DNA of 33,200 nt from Planctomycetota bacterium (GTDB lineage Bacteria > Planctomycetota > Phycisphaerae > SM23-33): the NCBI GenBank assembly GCA_003644335.1, contig QNCB01000001.1, positions 1 to 33,200 of the forward strand, read 5' to 3'. The position numbers and the translations under genes are program-made. The notes beneath the pieces were generated by a model. It searched no databases. It saw only the letters and a program-made list of their open reading frames with translations, and was not told the DNA's origin. Shown here piece by piece: positions 1 to 7,794 of this stretch (its first letter is position 1; every line of letters starts with the position of its first letter).

Positions 1-1
1 C

Positions 2-340
2 AGGTGGGCTGAGCTGAATGAGAAGGTGGCGAACGTGTTGGAGCAGTCTCCACTCGCGGACGCTGTCAAGATCGCTGCGCAGCAAGGCCACGCAGACGCT
101 ACTGCCGCCCTGGAAGAACAGCAGAAAGAAGCGTCAGACGCGGAGACGCTCCAAGAAATCGTCAAGCTTGCGGAGTTCGGCAACCAAGAAGCACAAGCCT
201 TCTTGCAGAAGCTGGCTGCTGAGGAGTACGACCGGGGCAAGGAAGCCGCTTTGGAAGAGGTGCACAACACTGCCGCTCAGGAGTTCCTCAAGGGGGCCGC
301 TGAGGTGCAGGTGTTGGTGAACCTAGCGAACCAGCAGTAA
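2..340 (+). CDS. Small helical head-region protein, 5' end outside window
   Basis: The frame is open back to the first base, so the gene probably starts upstream. A GTG at 26 is a possible internal start but is not needed. The visible product (about 112 residues) is Ala/Glu/Gln-rich, predicted mostly helical and acidic, with no Cys or membrane segment. It carries three copies of a short motif, VKIA, VKLA and QKLA, that recurs in many other products here. It is the first of five small genes leading to the capsid genes, so a scaffold, internal-head or portal-associated role is possible by position only. No family recognised. Confidence 0.7.
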   Translation, partial: RWAELNEKVANVLEQSPLADAVKIAAQQGHADATAALEEQQKEASDAETLQEIVKLAEFGNQEAQAFLQKLAAEEYDRGKEAALEEVHNTAAQEFLKGAAEVQVLVNLANQQ

Positions 341-344
341 GGTC

Positions 345-443
345 ATGTACGGACACGACACCATTAAGCTGTACGCTGAGCTTTACAAGATGGCCTATGA
401 GGCCATGGCGCAGCGGTACGGTGTCGAAGGAGAGGCGACATGA
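345..443 (+). CDS. 32-residue small protein
   Basis: ATG lies 4 bases after the preceding stop, and its TGA overlaps the next ATG as ATGA, which is the coupling used throughout this cluster. The product begins MYGHDTIKLYAELYKMAYEAM, is amphipathic and helical, and has one copy of the hydrophobic-x-Lys-hydrophobic-Ala motif (LYKMA). Only a weak AAGG precedes the start. It could be a true microprotein or simply a coupling leader; the shared motif favours a real product. Function unknown. Confidence 0.5.
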   Translation: MYGHDTIKLYAELYKMAYEAMAQRYGVEGEAT

Positions 444-670
444 AGCGTCTACCAAACGTCCGTGAGGTGATGACCTCTGTTCGTGCTTCCGTTGCGCAGG
501 TACGTTCGGAAAAAGTTGCCGCAGAAGCTCCTGGAGCGAACCTATCCGTTGACGTCGCCCAGGACTTGATGAAAGTGGCTTCTGAAATTAGGGATGGGAG
601 TTTTGCTCCGGTGACCTATAATGAAGTCATGAAGTTCGCATCGCTGGTGAAAGAGGCTGTGCAAAAATGA
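440..670 (+). CDS. Small helical protein, capsid-proximal
   Basis: 76 residues with an AAGGAGAG ribosome site 6-7 bases before ATG 440. Start and stop both overlap neighbours as ATGA, so translation is coupled on both sides. The sequence is helical, with three Lys-x-Ala motifs (SEKVAAE, LMKVASE, VMKFASL). There is no signal peptide, Cys or catalytic signature. Position before the decoration and capsid genes suggests assembly or an internal-head role, which is inference only. Confidence 0.75.
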   Translation: MKRLPNVREVMTSVRASVAQVRSEKVAAEAPGANLSVDVAQDLMKVASEIRDGSFAPVTYNEVMKFASLVKEAVQK

Positions 671-825
671 CCTCTGCTGAACAACTCAGGAAGCTAGCAC
701 AAGAGTTGCGGGACGCTTCCAAGAAGATGGACGAGGAACGCACGCAGAAGTGCGCGCAGATCCTTGTTGCAGCTCAAGGGTTGAACGAGCTCCGGCGACG
801 CAGAACAGGAGATACAGGCAAATGA
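667..825 (+). CDS. 52-residue charged helical protein
   Basis: ATG 667 overlaps the previous TGA, and the stop at 823-825 overlaps the next ATG (822). The product, beginning MTSAEQLRKLAQELRDASKK, is strongly charged and probably one or two helices, with one Cys. LRKLA matches the recurrent motif. It fits exactly between two coupled genes without a gap, which supports it as coding despite its size. Function unknown. Confidence 0.65.
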   Translation: MTSAEQLRKLAQELRDASKKMDEERTQKCAQILVAAQGLNELRRRRTGDTGK

Positions 826-1175
826 TGATCGATTCTGACACACTGCCTAAGATCGCCACGGTCCTCGAAAAGCTCGCCGAGTACATCGAGAACGTTGAAG
901 CTTCAAAGGTCGCCGAGGTCATCAATAAGAAGACCGCTGCGGCTAAGGCTTTGGCGGATAAGTTGAGCACGGCGACGGGTGAGGATATCGACGAGAACGT
1001 CGTGCAAAAGCTCGCTGAGCTCGACCCCGAAGTGGCCGCCATGATCGGAAAGTTCGCTGGTGATGCTACCAGCGTAGATTCCATGGGTGGTCCAGAAGAA
1101 GGTAGAACCGAAAAGACGGCGTCCGCAGGAGATTCAGCTGACGCTCGTTTCATTGGCTGGGTCACTGGACCTTAA
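822..1175 (+). CDS. Small acidic helical protein upstream of capsid genes
   Basis: An upstream in-frame ATG exists at 750, but the start chosen is ATG 822 (or the adjacent 825). AGGAG lies about 10 bases before it, and it forms the ATGA overlap with the preceding stop. 117 residues: an N-terminal helical region (residues 5-75) with VLEKLAEY and VQKLAEL, a flexible Gly/Ser/Glu segment with TEKTASA near residue 100, and a short tail. No enzyme motif. Position suggests a scaffold-like or minor head protein, unproven. Confidence 0.7.
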   Translation: MMIDSDTLPKIATVLEKLAEYIENVEASKVAEVINKKTAAAKALADKLSTATGEDIDENVVQKLAELDPEVAAMIGKFAGDATSVDSMGGPEEGRTEKTASAGDSADARFIGWVTGP

Positions 1176-1187
1176 ACGGAGGATGCG

Positions 1188-1685
1188 ATGAGCAATCTGA
1201 ATTCACTATTCGACATTGTGACCCGGGACCCGCACCCCAATGCGCTTGCGAGTCTCATGGTCATTTTGGACGTCGCTGGCGCTCCCGGTCCGGCCCCTTC
1301 GGGGACGCCGGTCGCTGGGACCATCGGCCCCGGTACCATCGTGATGATGGACGCTGCCGGTGAAGCTGTTCTCGGGGACAGCGGTGCCTGGGCGGCCGCC
1401 ACTCCGATCATGTACATGGTCGCGGTGGATGGCGACATGGACTATGACGGTGCTTTTCTGCATCGGATCACTACTCTCGAGGGTGGTCTGCAGATGAAGA
1501 CCGAACAGTTCGTGGCAGGCGTGTACGTTCCCGGTCAGCCGCTGACGGTTGGCACAGGTCCGACCGCGGGTCAGCTCCTGGGTCTCACCCTCGCCGGTGA
1601 GCCCCTGGTGGCATTCGTGGGTCCAAACGGAGTCAACGCCGACGGCACGCTCGATGTGATCATGCCGCAAAGCAACGGCCGCTAA
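1188..1685 (+). CDS. Putative capsid decoration or stabilisation protein
   Basis: 165 residues after a strong GGAGG five bases before the ATG. Rich in Gly, Ala, Pro, Val and Thr, with many short beta-type segments and almost no helix, for example GTIVMMDAAGEAVLG and GQPLTVGTGPTAGQLLGL. A small beta-rich protein directly before the major capsid gene is the usual place and type for a head decoration protein (established gene order in many tailed phages). The call rests on position and composition; another beta-rich virion protein remains possible. Confidence 0.55.
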   Translation: MSNLNSLFDIVTRDPHPNALASLMVILDVAGAPGPAPSGTPVAGTIGPGTIVMMDAAGEAVLGDSGAWAAATPIMYMVAVDGDMDYDGAFLHRITTLEGGLQMKTEQFVAGVYVPGQPLTVGTGPTAGQLLGLTLAGEPLVAFVGPNGVNADGTLDVIMPQSNGR

Positions 1686-1695
1686 GGAGGGCGTC

Positions 1696-2607
1696 ATGGA
1701 TTATAACGTTGAAACGCCGGAAGTGACTGCCCAGCTCGTGAATTCCAGCTTCGTGCGGAAGATCGACGAAGGGCGTGTCAAGGAAGCCGCTGAGGAGAGC
1801 ACCGCGTTCATCCGTGAGAAGCTCCGTCAGGAAGCGGCCGTCCGTGAGATCCTCGCCCCGGAGGGTATTTCCGAGGAAGAGATCGACCGTGACGAGGACA
1901 CGGATCAGCCGAAGAAGATCATCGACAAGGAGCCGGACTCGTATGCTACGTTCGTTCAGTTCCAAGGTGTCGGTCCCCGGACTTGGTTCAAGGGTCCGCG
2001 GTATGCGATCTATTTCGGGAAGATCGAATCTCAGCGCTTCACCAAGGTGAAGTGGGAGCTGATGACGTACACCAGCGACATCCGCAAGATCCTGTCGGAC
2101 AACTCGGTCAAGGACATGGCCGACGAGGAAGACAGCAAGTGGAACGAGCTGGTCACCGACATCATCAACGCTAACCCGCTCGAGCAGCGGACCGCTGGTG
2201 CGTTCCAGTCGTCAACGTTCAAGCAGGCTATGCAGAAGATGCTCGGTCGTCGGCGCCCCATTGGCAAGATGCTGATGACGAAGCTGCGCTACATGGACGC
2301 GCTGGATCTTCCAGCGGTGACGGTCGGTGATGATATCGCCAGCCGCCACTTCGACCAGGGCATTGAAGCCACAGAGAGGCTGTGGGGCATCCCGGTGGTG
2401 ACCACCATCAAGAGCGACATTTACGACCCAGACAAGGCGTGGATCTTCGCTCCGCAGAAGCCCAACAACTTCCTGGGGAACTTCTACCTGTTGCAGGATG
2501 CTACCCTGTTCATCAAGCAGGAAGCGGACGTCATCATGTTCTGGAGCTACGAGGCTCTGGGCATCGGCGTTGGTAACCGGCTGTCCATGCAAGAAATCCA
2601 GTTCTAA
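1696..2607 (+). CDS. Major capsid protein (HK97-fold type, probable)
   Basis: 303 residues with a perfect AAGGAGG site. The N-terminal 60 residues are charged and helical (resembling a delta-like arm). Then comes a long mixed alpha/beta body with an elongated-loop-like stretch (YATFVQFQGVGPRTWFKGPR), a central helix and a C-terminal beta segment ending LGIGVGNRLSMQEIQF. Length, single strong ribosome site, GC-rich optimised codons and its place after a decoration-type gene fit the major capsid subunit. No exact family is assigned from memory. A structure prediction compared with HK97 gp5 would settle it. Confidence 0.75.
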   Translation: MDYNVETPEVTAQLVNSSFVRKIDEGRVKEAAEESTAFIREKLRQEAAVREILAPEGISEEEIDRDEDTDQPKKIIDKEPDSYATFVQFQGVGPRTWFKGPRYAIYFGKIESQRFTKVKWELMTYTSDIRKILSDNSVKDMADEEDSKWNELVTDIINANPLEQRTAGAFQSSTFKQAMQKMLGRRRPIGKMLMTKLRYMDALDLPAVTVGDDIASRHFDQGIEATERLWGIPVVTTIKSDIYDPDKAWIFAPQKPNNFLGNFYLLQDATLFIKQEADVIMFWSYEALGIGVGNRLSMQEIQF

Positions 2608-2667
2608 TCGAACTGGATTGCTAGGTAGAGCACTGGGGCTTTCCTGCCCTTCCTGGAGGAGTCAGAC

Positions 2668-3162
2668 ATGAAATACATGAAGTTGACGAACGTGTCTCCA
2701 GCGCGCAAGGCTTATTCAGGTCTGCGTGACGGATCGGGAAGGCCTCTAGTGCTAGATCCCGGTGACATGAAGCCCGTCCATCCGGGCGTCATGAAACACC
2801 GTACCATCGAGGCGGACATCAGGGCAGGAGTCCTTTCGGTTCAGATGCCGGGGGAGGAGGCGCCCAAGCCCGCGCCAACTCCTGCGCCTGCTGACTCTCC
2901 ACCGGCCGATCCTCCCGCGGATACTCCTCCGGCGGACAATGACGACGTTGATAAAGATGACGGGAGCGAGGATGATAACGCGGAGCTCCGCGAGCTCTTC
3001 CTCAGCGCTCCTGGTATCACTGAGAAGAATGTCAACGCCGTCCTAGACGCCTACACAAACCTCCAAGAACTGGCCGACGCCAGCGAGGAAGACCTCGTTG
3101 CTGCTGGTGTGACCAAGTCTTTCGCAGGGCGTGTTGTAGAGTGGGCCATCGAGAACCTCTAG
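2668..3162 (+). CDS. Head-associated protein with C-terminal helix-hairpin-helix domain
   Basis: 164 residues behind GGAGGAG. Three parts: an N-terminal domain (1-60), a Pro/Ala-rich linker (61-92) followed by an acidic run (91-105), and a C-terminal region (108-164) resembling paired helix-hairpin-helix motifs: LFLSAPGITEKNVNAVLDAY then LVAAGVTKSFAGRVVEW. HhH units usually bind DNA backbone or mediate protein contacts (established for RuvA and Rad51-type domains). Position after the capsid gene suggests a head completion or DNA-contacting role, by inference. Start is clear. Confidence 0.65.
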   Translation: MKYMKLTNVSPARKAYSGLRDGSGRPLVLDPGDMKPVHPGVMKHRTIEADIRAGVLSVQMPGEEAPKPAPTPAPADSPPADPPADTPPADNDDVDKDDGSEDDNAELRELFLSAPGITEKNVNAVLDAYTNLQELADASEEDLVAAGVTKSFAGRVVEWAIENL

Positions 3163-3179
3163 GCTACCTCAAATCCTTG

Positions 3180-3208
3180 TTGTGACTACCCGACTGTCGT
3201 CGTATCCT
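3180..3208 (+). promoter_or_regulatory. Putative leaderless promoter for the 3215 gene
   Basis: TTGTGA (3180-3185), 17 bases, TATCCT (3203-3208). ATG 3215 lies 6 bases after the -10 box, so transcription would begin at or beside the start codon. No Shine-Dalgarno sequence precedes this ATG, consistent with a leaderless message. Confidence 0.45.
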
Positions 3209-3214
3209 TTCTAT

Positions 3215-3493
3215 ATGACGACGAAAGTCGACCATAACTATCCGTCTCCTGGAGACTTGGTAATTGTAGACGCTGATACGTCTAATCCGATTCAGTACGC
3301 CATCATTCGGGTCTACAATGCAGCTTCCTACCCCCCCAGCTCATTAATTCGAGAAACCTGGGTCGGAGAGACCCAAACCGACGTCAACGGTGAATGGCTC
3401 GACCCCATTTTTTTGGATGACGGCCTGAATTGGGTAGTTCAAGTAAGTAAGAGACTCACGTACAGCACTCAGATTGTGGAGATCTCCACATGA
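3215..3493 (+). CDS. Small beta-sandwich-like virion protein, tandem copy 1
   Basis: 92 residues. An in-frame GTG exists at 3182, but ATG 3215 aligns exactly with the start of the next gene's product. The two are tandem paralogues (MTTKVDHNYPSPGDLVIV against MTVHVNHDYPHEGDLQVV), sharing IIRVY/TIRIF, ETWVGETQTD/SSWVAETVTD and a W-containing C-terminal strand. The pattern resembles Ig-like or carboxypeptidase-regulatory-like folds seen in phage fibres and decoration proteins. The stop overlaps the next ATG. Function is inferred only as an exposed structural accessory. Confidence 0.65.
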   Translation: MTTKVDHNYPSPGDLVIVDADTSNPIQYAIIRVYNAASYPPSSLIRETWVGETQTDVNGEWLDPIFLDDGLNWVVQVSKRLTYSTQIVEIST

Positions 3494-3759
3494 CTGTACA
3501 CGTGAATCACGACTATCCCCACGAAGGGGATTTACAGGTTGTTTCTGAAAACGGAGAACCTTTGGAAGGAGTGACTATACGAATTTTTGAGCTCGAGAAA
3601 TTCCTGGCGGGGGAGACTAGCAGTTGGGTGGCAGAGACTGTTACCGACGCAGATGGTAATTGGGTTGATACCATCGATTTGGAAGACGCTAGGTCTTGGG
3701 CAGTACACTTTCAGAAGCTCGACATTGTCGGTCCTGAACATCGAGAAATAATGACATGA
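3490..3759 (+). CDS. Small beta-sandwich-like virion protein, tandem copy 2
   Basis: 89 residues starting in an ATGA overlap with copy 1, roughly 35-40% identical to it by eye along the full length. Conserved positions include the H-YP--GDL start, the IR strand, a W-V-ET--TD-dG-W core and an aromatic end strand. Adjacent paralogues of this kind usually come from tandem duplication and can form alternating subunits. No Cys, signal peptide or membrane segment. Confidence 0.65.
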   Translation: MTVHVNHDYPHEGDLQVVSENGEPLEGVTIRIFELEKFLAGETSSWVAETVTDADGNWVDTIDLEDARSWAVHFQKLDIVGPEHREIMT

Positions 3760-3775
3760 TTCCCGAGGTAATACG

Positions 3776-4408
3776 ATGGGCGACCCTATGGACAGTCGGC
3801 CTCCAAAAACGCCGCGCAGCACATTTAGTAGTAGTCCCAATGGTGGAGTATCCCTGAAATGGATCGAAAGAGAGCTCAGTCGTCTGGACAGCGGAAAAGT
3901 AGACAAAGCACACTACAAGCCCGAACTGTCGAATTTAAAAGAGAAGCTTAGTACTTTTGAAAAACAAATTTCAGAAGTAAAGCGAGAAATTGAAGATGAC
4001 CTCCAAAAGCTCCAGACCCTCCTTGGCGATGACGTCTCGGATGCGCAGGCCGCGGCTATCAGCGCGGAATCCAAGGCGGGGCAACAAGAAGAAAGGGTCG
4101 AACTCGTGGAAAAAACCGTGAATTTTTGGGGAACCTGGTTTTTACGTGGTCTCGTAGGTATGATTCTTCTTTTGATTACGGCTGGTGGAGGCTGGGTTTA
4201 TTCTCACGTTAGGCTAGAAGAAACAGCTAAGAATTCTAGCAAGGCCGTTGAAAACCTACGTGTCGAAGTTGTTCAAGTGAAGCGAGCGCAACAAGAACAG
4301 CGGGATACCCTGACTCGAATGGAATCTCGGACCTTCGATGAAGAGGAAGAAGTGGAAAAGGCGTTGCGGCGAGTCCTTATTGACGTATTGGACAAGAAAA
4401 AAGAATAG
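3776..4408 (+). CDS. Coiled-coil protein with one central membrane helix
   Basis: 210 residues. The N-terminal 40 are basic and disordered. A coiled coil spans about 48-85, one strong transmembrane helix about 121-143 (WFLRGLVGMILLLITAGGGW), then a second coiled coil (146-185) and an acidic then basic tail. A GAGG site precedes ATG 3776 by about 8 bases. Such architecture occurs in phage membrane-anchored or spanin/holin-adjacent proteins, but also in virion proteins that meet the membrane. Its place among head genes gives no decision. Unrecognised family. Confidence 0.65.
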   Translation: MGDPMDSRPPKTPRSTFSSSPNGGVSLKWIERELSRLDSGKVDKAHYKPELSNLKEKLSTFEKQISEVKREIEDDLQKLQTLLGDDVSDAQAAAISAESKAGQQEERVELVEKTVNFWGTWFLRGLVGMILLLITAGGGWVYSHVRLEETAKNSSKAVENLRVEVVQVKRAQQEQRDTLTRMESRTFDEEEEVEKALRRVLIDVLDKKKE

Positions 4409-4416
4409 CTTTGAGC

Positions 4417-4422
4417 TATAAT
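4417..4422 (+). promoter_or_regulatory. Putative -10 element (TATAAT) before the 4447 gene
   Basis: A consensus TATAAT lies in the gap between genes, followed by AAGGAGGA and ATG 4447. No convincing -35 sits 16-18 bases upstream; TTGGAC occurs 23 bases away. Confidence 0.35.
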
Positions 4423-4446
4423 TGAGGCGCTCAAGGAGGACATGAT

Positions 4447-5247
4447 ATGACAGCCATCCCGCTAAGAACCATTGATTCGAAAACCATTGTAGGAAATAAC
4501 TTGGTGGGTGTGCGCCAGCGGGTGATTCGGACGGGCCAGTTCAATGGTGTTGCGCCGGTAGTGACGGGTCCTCCGCAAATTGATCCTCTCGATGGCGCGA
4601 TGTTCGCTTCGGACTTGTACATGTATGCTGACGTCCAACCCGAATGTCTGGTGGGGAATCTTGCTGACGTTAATGGACAAGTGTTGTTTAAGGCAATAGA
4701 CCAAACGGTAGACGCCAAGCTTGTCACCATTTCTTTAATTCCGGGTACTGCATTGAGTGTAGATATCGTAGGTAGACTAATTGTGATCACATTTGTCAAT
4801 GGTGTTACGACGTATGCTGCTCTCCTTGTTGCTTTGGCTGCTCACCCAGACTTGCCGACCTACTTTGACATGGCGCTTCCTGGGACTGGAGCGTCTAATG
4901 TGATCGCACAGGATGCCCTCACCTTTGTGGAGCCCCCTCTCGTACAGGCCGTGCAAAACGACGGGGGAATTTTCATGTTTACCCCCGGCCCCAGGGCAAT
5001 TTCCTTGCATTCTATTTCGCTGGTATGTGGTGCCGGATCCATAGTCGATGCCTTTATCCGAGATAAGGGTGGCGCCAACCCCCGGCAAATTCTCACGGGT
5101 GTAGCAGGAGCCGCGAACGATCATACTGTAGATATTCCACTTTTGTCGTCTGAGGAAATCATGATACAGGAAACAGTATCCGGTGTGCCGGGAGTTGGAA
5201 TTGATAAGTATGTGACACTTTACCTCGTAAAAGACCAGGTACTCTAG
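4447..5247 (+). CDS. Virion structural protein, beta-rich
   Basis: 266 residues with AAGGAGGA six bases before the ATG and its own -10-like box. The sequence is Val/Ile/Thr/Gly-rich with alternating hydrophobic strands throughout, typical of phage fibre, tail or decoration proteins, and has no catalytic motif. A hydrophobic stretch (residues about 105-130) is more likely a beta core than a membrane helix because Thr, Val and Asn alternate. It ends directly against the next gene. Specific role unknown. Confidence 0.6.
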   Translation: MTAIPLRTIDSKTIVGNNLVGVRQRVIRTGQFNGVAPVVTGPPQIDPLDGAMFASDLYMYADVQPECLVGNLADVNGQVLFKAIDQTVDAKLVTISLIPGTALSVDIVGRLIVITFVNGVTTYAALLVALAAHPDLPTYFDMALPGTGASNVIAQDALTFVEPPLVQAVQNDGGIFMFTPGPRAISLHSISLVCGAGSIVDAFIRDKGGANPRQILTGVAGAANDHTVDIPLLSSEEIMIQETVSGVPGVGIDKYVTLYLVKDQVL

Positions 5248-5751
5248 ATGGCGGTCACCCTCAACCAGAACGCGGCTCCCCTCACTATGGATGTCATTCG
5301 GATGTTCTTGAGGGATCAGCCCGACAAGAATCCGCTTCTGGAAGACGTGGAGTGGGATGAGAAGGAGATCAACAACGCTATTGATCTGGCAGTTTCCAAG
5401 TATAACGTGATGACACCTATCACAAATACCTTTCCGGAGCAGATGAATGCTTGGATGCTTTTGACAGGTGTCTGTTGTATCCTGTTCCGGTCGGAAGGTG
5501 CGAGGCAATTGCGAAATCAAGTTCAAGCACAAGACGGTGGAATTGCTCCGGTTGGCTTGGACGAAAAAGAGTCCCTCTACATGCGCTGGGCTGATTGGTT
5601 CTGTGCCGAGTTTGAGAAAATTGCTCGAGCGGTCAAGACTCAAGCCAACATGGAAGGTGGTTGGGGCGGCTTGACTAGTGGCGGAGGTGGCGCATACGGT
5701 GGGATGTCTTCCGGCTACCGTTGGGTTGGTCGCTGGTATCGAAAAATCTAA
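5248..5751 (+). CDS. Probable head-tail joining or neck-region protein
   Basis: 167 residues, starting on the base after the previous stop. The first 130 residues are helical, with conserved-looking aromatic and acidic positions (LLEDVEWDEKEINNAIDLAV; RWADWFCAEFEKIARAVKTQ). The C-terminal 35 are a Gly-rich tail ending in Tyr/Arg/Trp. Helical proteins of this length between capsid and tail genes are often connector components (established gene order). The assignment is by position and composition only. Confidence 0.45.
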   Translation: MAVTLNQNAAPLTMDVIRMFLRDQPDKNPLLEDVEWDEKEINNAIDLAVSKYNVMTPITNTFPEQMNAWMLLTGVCCILFRSEGARQLRNQVQAQDGGIAPVGLDEKESLYMRWADWFCAEFEKIARAVKTQANMEGGWGGLTSGGGGAYGGMSSGYRWVGRWYRKI

Positions 5752-5762
5752 AGGAGACGCAG

Positions 5763-6122
5763 ATGGATCCAACTCTACGACAAAAAGTGGCCCAGTTTTT
5801 GAAAAGCGAGGGCGTTTTCGAAAAGAGCGCGGCTAGAATGCCTCCGGTGGGGGACGTTCTACGCGGTGCGGGGTTCAAGTTGAAGGCACTCGCACGAGCG
5901 CATCGCGGGAAGTTGGGTCTCATCGGCGGAGCCGGAGCCGTTGGCGGCTTGGCAACTTCGATGGGTAAGGGTGAGCAGAAGGCGCAACAAGACGCAGCCG
6001 AGCTCAACCAACTGATTGAGGCGTACCCGGAGCTGTTGTATGAGACTCCGCATACCCCCTATCAGCCAGAAGGTGAACCCGCATACTATCAAACAGGGAT
6101 GGGGGGTTACCCTCAGTACTAA
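5763..6122 (+). CDS. Small glycine-zipper protein
   Basis: 119 residues; start set at ATG 5763 behind AAAGGAG, not the in-frame ATG 5721 inside the preceding gene. It opens with LRQKVAQFLKSEGVFEKSAA, two copies of the recurrent Lys-x-Ala motif. A basic stretch is followed by a hydrophobic Gly-rich segment (50-66, LGLIGGAGAVGGLA), then a Pro/Tyr/Glu tail. Glycine-zipper segments insert in or pack against membranes. Related composition is found at 10681, 19452, 20086 and 28935. Candidate minor virion or ejected protein, by inference. Confidence 0.6.
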   Translation: MDPTLRQKVAQFLKSEGVFEKSAARMPPVGDVLRGAGFKLKALARAHRGKLGLIGGAGAVGGLATSMGKGEQKAQQDAAELNQLIEAYPELLYETPHTPYQPEGEPAYYQTGMGGYPQY

Positions 6123-6125
6123 GTG

Positions 6126-7013
6126 ATGAAGGGTACACCTTACTCACAGACTTATGCTAAGCAAAAAACTCCTCCGCTACCGACCAAGTTCAGTGTTGAG
6201 GTAACTCGTACGGTTGCGTCCTTTCCTCGTCGAGTTTTTATACAGTGGGCTCTCCGGAAACCTCCCGCAGGGGATGGCTTTTTATTTGACGTGTACCGTT
6301 CTGGCTCTCCTGAGGGAGAGTGGGAAGAGTTGGTCACTGACCTGGCCGACGTGTACCTTTACGTAGATGGGCATTTCGATGAGCCCATTGTGGCAGGTGG
6401 TGAGCGTCGCGACCTCAATCTGTTCTCTTTGCACCGCACGATCTACTACAAGGTCGTGTGTAGATTTGGTTCTCAAACGGCTGAGACGGTGGCGCAACTC
6501 GAAGCAGGACTTGACCGCCGACGAAAAGGAATCCATCGAAAGCTTGTCCGTGATGCCGCCAAAGCATTGAAGCTGGTAGTGGGAACGGAAGTCGCTATTT
6601 TAAAGAAACGCCGGTGGGGGGCTAAATGTGAACACTGTGTTTCGAAGGGTACTGCTCAAGTAGTTCGAGCACACTGCAAATACTGCTGGGGAACCGGGTT
6701 CTTGGGGGGCTATTGGGAACCTGTTTACGGATATGCTCAACGTCAACGCTCGCCTATCCAGACGCAAGTAGCCCCTGAAGGTCATCTGGACCTAAATCGA
6801 GTGCAGGTCATCATGCTTAACTTTCCGCAAGTAGAACCAGGTGACGTCTTAGCATTCATGCGTGACGACAAGCGTTACAAAGTTGAAATAGTTAACCCAA
6901 CACAAATTCACTCTGTGGATGTACATCAAGAACTTCAAGTGTCTGAGCTTGCGCGGTCCGCAGTAGAGTACGGCCCCGAGATCGACGCTTGGCACGACCC
7001 AAAATGGTATTGA
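6126..7013 (+). CDS. Structural protein with Fn3-like and zinc-binding segments
   Basis: 295 residues from ATG 6126 (a GTG at 6123 adjoins it); no strong ribosome site. Residues 25-115 resemble a fibronectin-III-like sandwich (FPRRVFIQWALRKPP, FDVYRSG, TIYYKVVCRFG). Residues 168-191 hold two Cys pairs, KCEHC and CKYCWGTG; the second matches the CxxCxGxG zinc repeat of DnaJ-type domains. The C-terminal third is beta-rich. It precedes the putative tail terminator gene and probably belongs to the neck or tail base. Combining a zinc knuckle with an Fn3-like domain is uncommon. Confidence 0.55.
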   Translation: MKGTPYSQTYAKQKTPPLPTKFSVEVTRTVASFPRRVFIQWALRKPPAGDGFLFDVYRSGSPEGEWEELVTDLADVYLYVDGHFDEPIVAGGERRDLNLFSLHRTIYYKVVCRFGSQTAETVAQLEAGLDRRRKGIHRKLVRDAAKALKLVVGTEVAILKKRRWGAKCEHCVSKGTAQVVRAHCKYCWGTGFLGGYWEPVYGYAQRQRSPIQTQVAPEGHLDLNRVQVIMLNFPQVEPGDVLAFMRDDKRYKVEIVNPTQIHSVDVHQELQVSELARSAVEYGPEIDAWHDPKWY

Positions 7014-7014
7014 T

Positions 7015-7743
7015 ATGGGTGGAATAGTACGCACAGAACCCCCCAACCTCCCACGCCTGGAGGGAGAACACCAAGACATCATGCCGGGGACACCCTTAGC
7101 GGTGGTCGGCTGTTGGCTTGCTGCGTTACGTTATCGTTTTAACGATAACCCTGGTGAGCCCCTCCCGTGGGTGTGGGATCCGGATTTGCGCCCGGACGAT
7201 GACGAAGATGGACAACCTCGAAGCGAAGAGGGGGTCCCGCGAAAGCTGTTAATTGAGGCAGCATTCAACATTGAAAAAGAGATTCGAAACTACCGTCCGG
7301 CTATTTACGTTGATCGAGGCGCTATCGTACCCATGAAGCACCACGTAGATAACTTTGTGGGAAAGCATATCCCGACAGGGCTCAAAGCGCATCACGCGAT
7401 GGCTAACATGCCCATGTCTTTTTTAGTTGAGTCAGAATCCGCCGGAGAGTGCTGTCTTATTGCAGACACCGCTTGGTTTTTTGTCCTTGCTACGCGGGAC
7501 CTTTTTAGAAAGGATTTTGGGTTCCACGAAATTTCTAACCCTGTGATGGGCCCAACACAATCACAGACAGCCCACGATAAAACAGTGTGGCAGACAACAG
7601 TAGAGTTCAACGTCCAGTTTGATCTACGCTGGACTACGCGTCCAATTGCTCCGTTCCTGCGGGAAATCAATCTCCGATTGCGGGATGCTGCTAACCCGCA
7701 GCTGGTCTATCATGAAATTGCACTACGCGATTCGGATACTTGA
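7015..7743 (+). CDS. Candidate tail terminator or neck protein
   Basis: 242 residues; ATG overlaps the end of the previous gene by spacing of one base. Mixed alpha/beta, with acidic surface loops (DDDEDGQPRSEE), a central segment ADTAWFFVLATRDLFRKDFG and a strand-rich end (TTVEFNVQFDLRWTTRPI). It lies immediately before the sheath gene, the common place of the tail terminator in contractile-tail cassettes (established order), but no diagnostic motif is seen. Confidence 0.4.
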   Translation: MGGIVRTEPPNLPRLEGEHQDIMPGTPLAVVGCWLAALRYRFNDNPGEPLPWVWDPDLRPDDDEDGQPRSEEGVPRKLLIEAAFNIEKEIRNYRPAIYVDRGAIVPMKHHVDNFVGKHIPTGLKAHHAMANMPMSFLVESESAGECCLIADTAWFFVLATRDLFRKDFGFHEISNPVMGPTQSQTAHDKTVWQTTVEFNVQFDLRWTTRPIAPFLREINLRLRDAANPQLVYHEIALRDSDT

Positions 7744-7746
7744 CCG

Positions 7747-7752
7747 TATAAT
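7747..7752 (+). promoter_or_regulatory. Putative -10 element (TATAAT) before the tail sheath gene
   Basis: Consensus TATAAT in the 51-base gap before the sheath gene, 42 bases ahead of its ATG. TTGCAC lies 23 bases upstream, the same odd distance as the TTGGAC box upstream of 4417; no -35 is seen at 17. Confidence 0.35.
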
Positions 7753-7794
7753 TGGGCGAGCAGATAAGACGCGACAAGACGTGGAGGAGACCCC

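Noticed and set aside
4777..5772. 331-residue open frame on the minus strand
   Set aside because: Covers two well-supported plus-strand genes with ribosome sites; no start signal and no recognisable domain.
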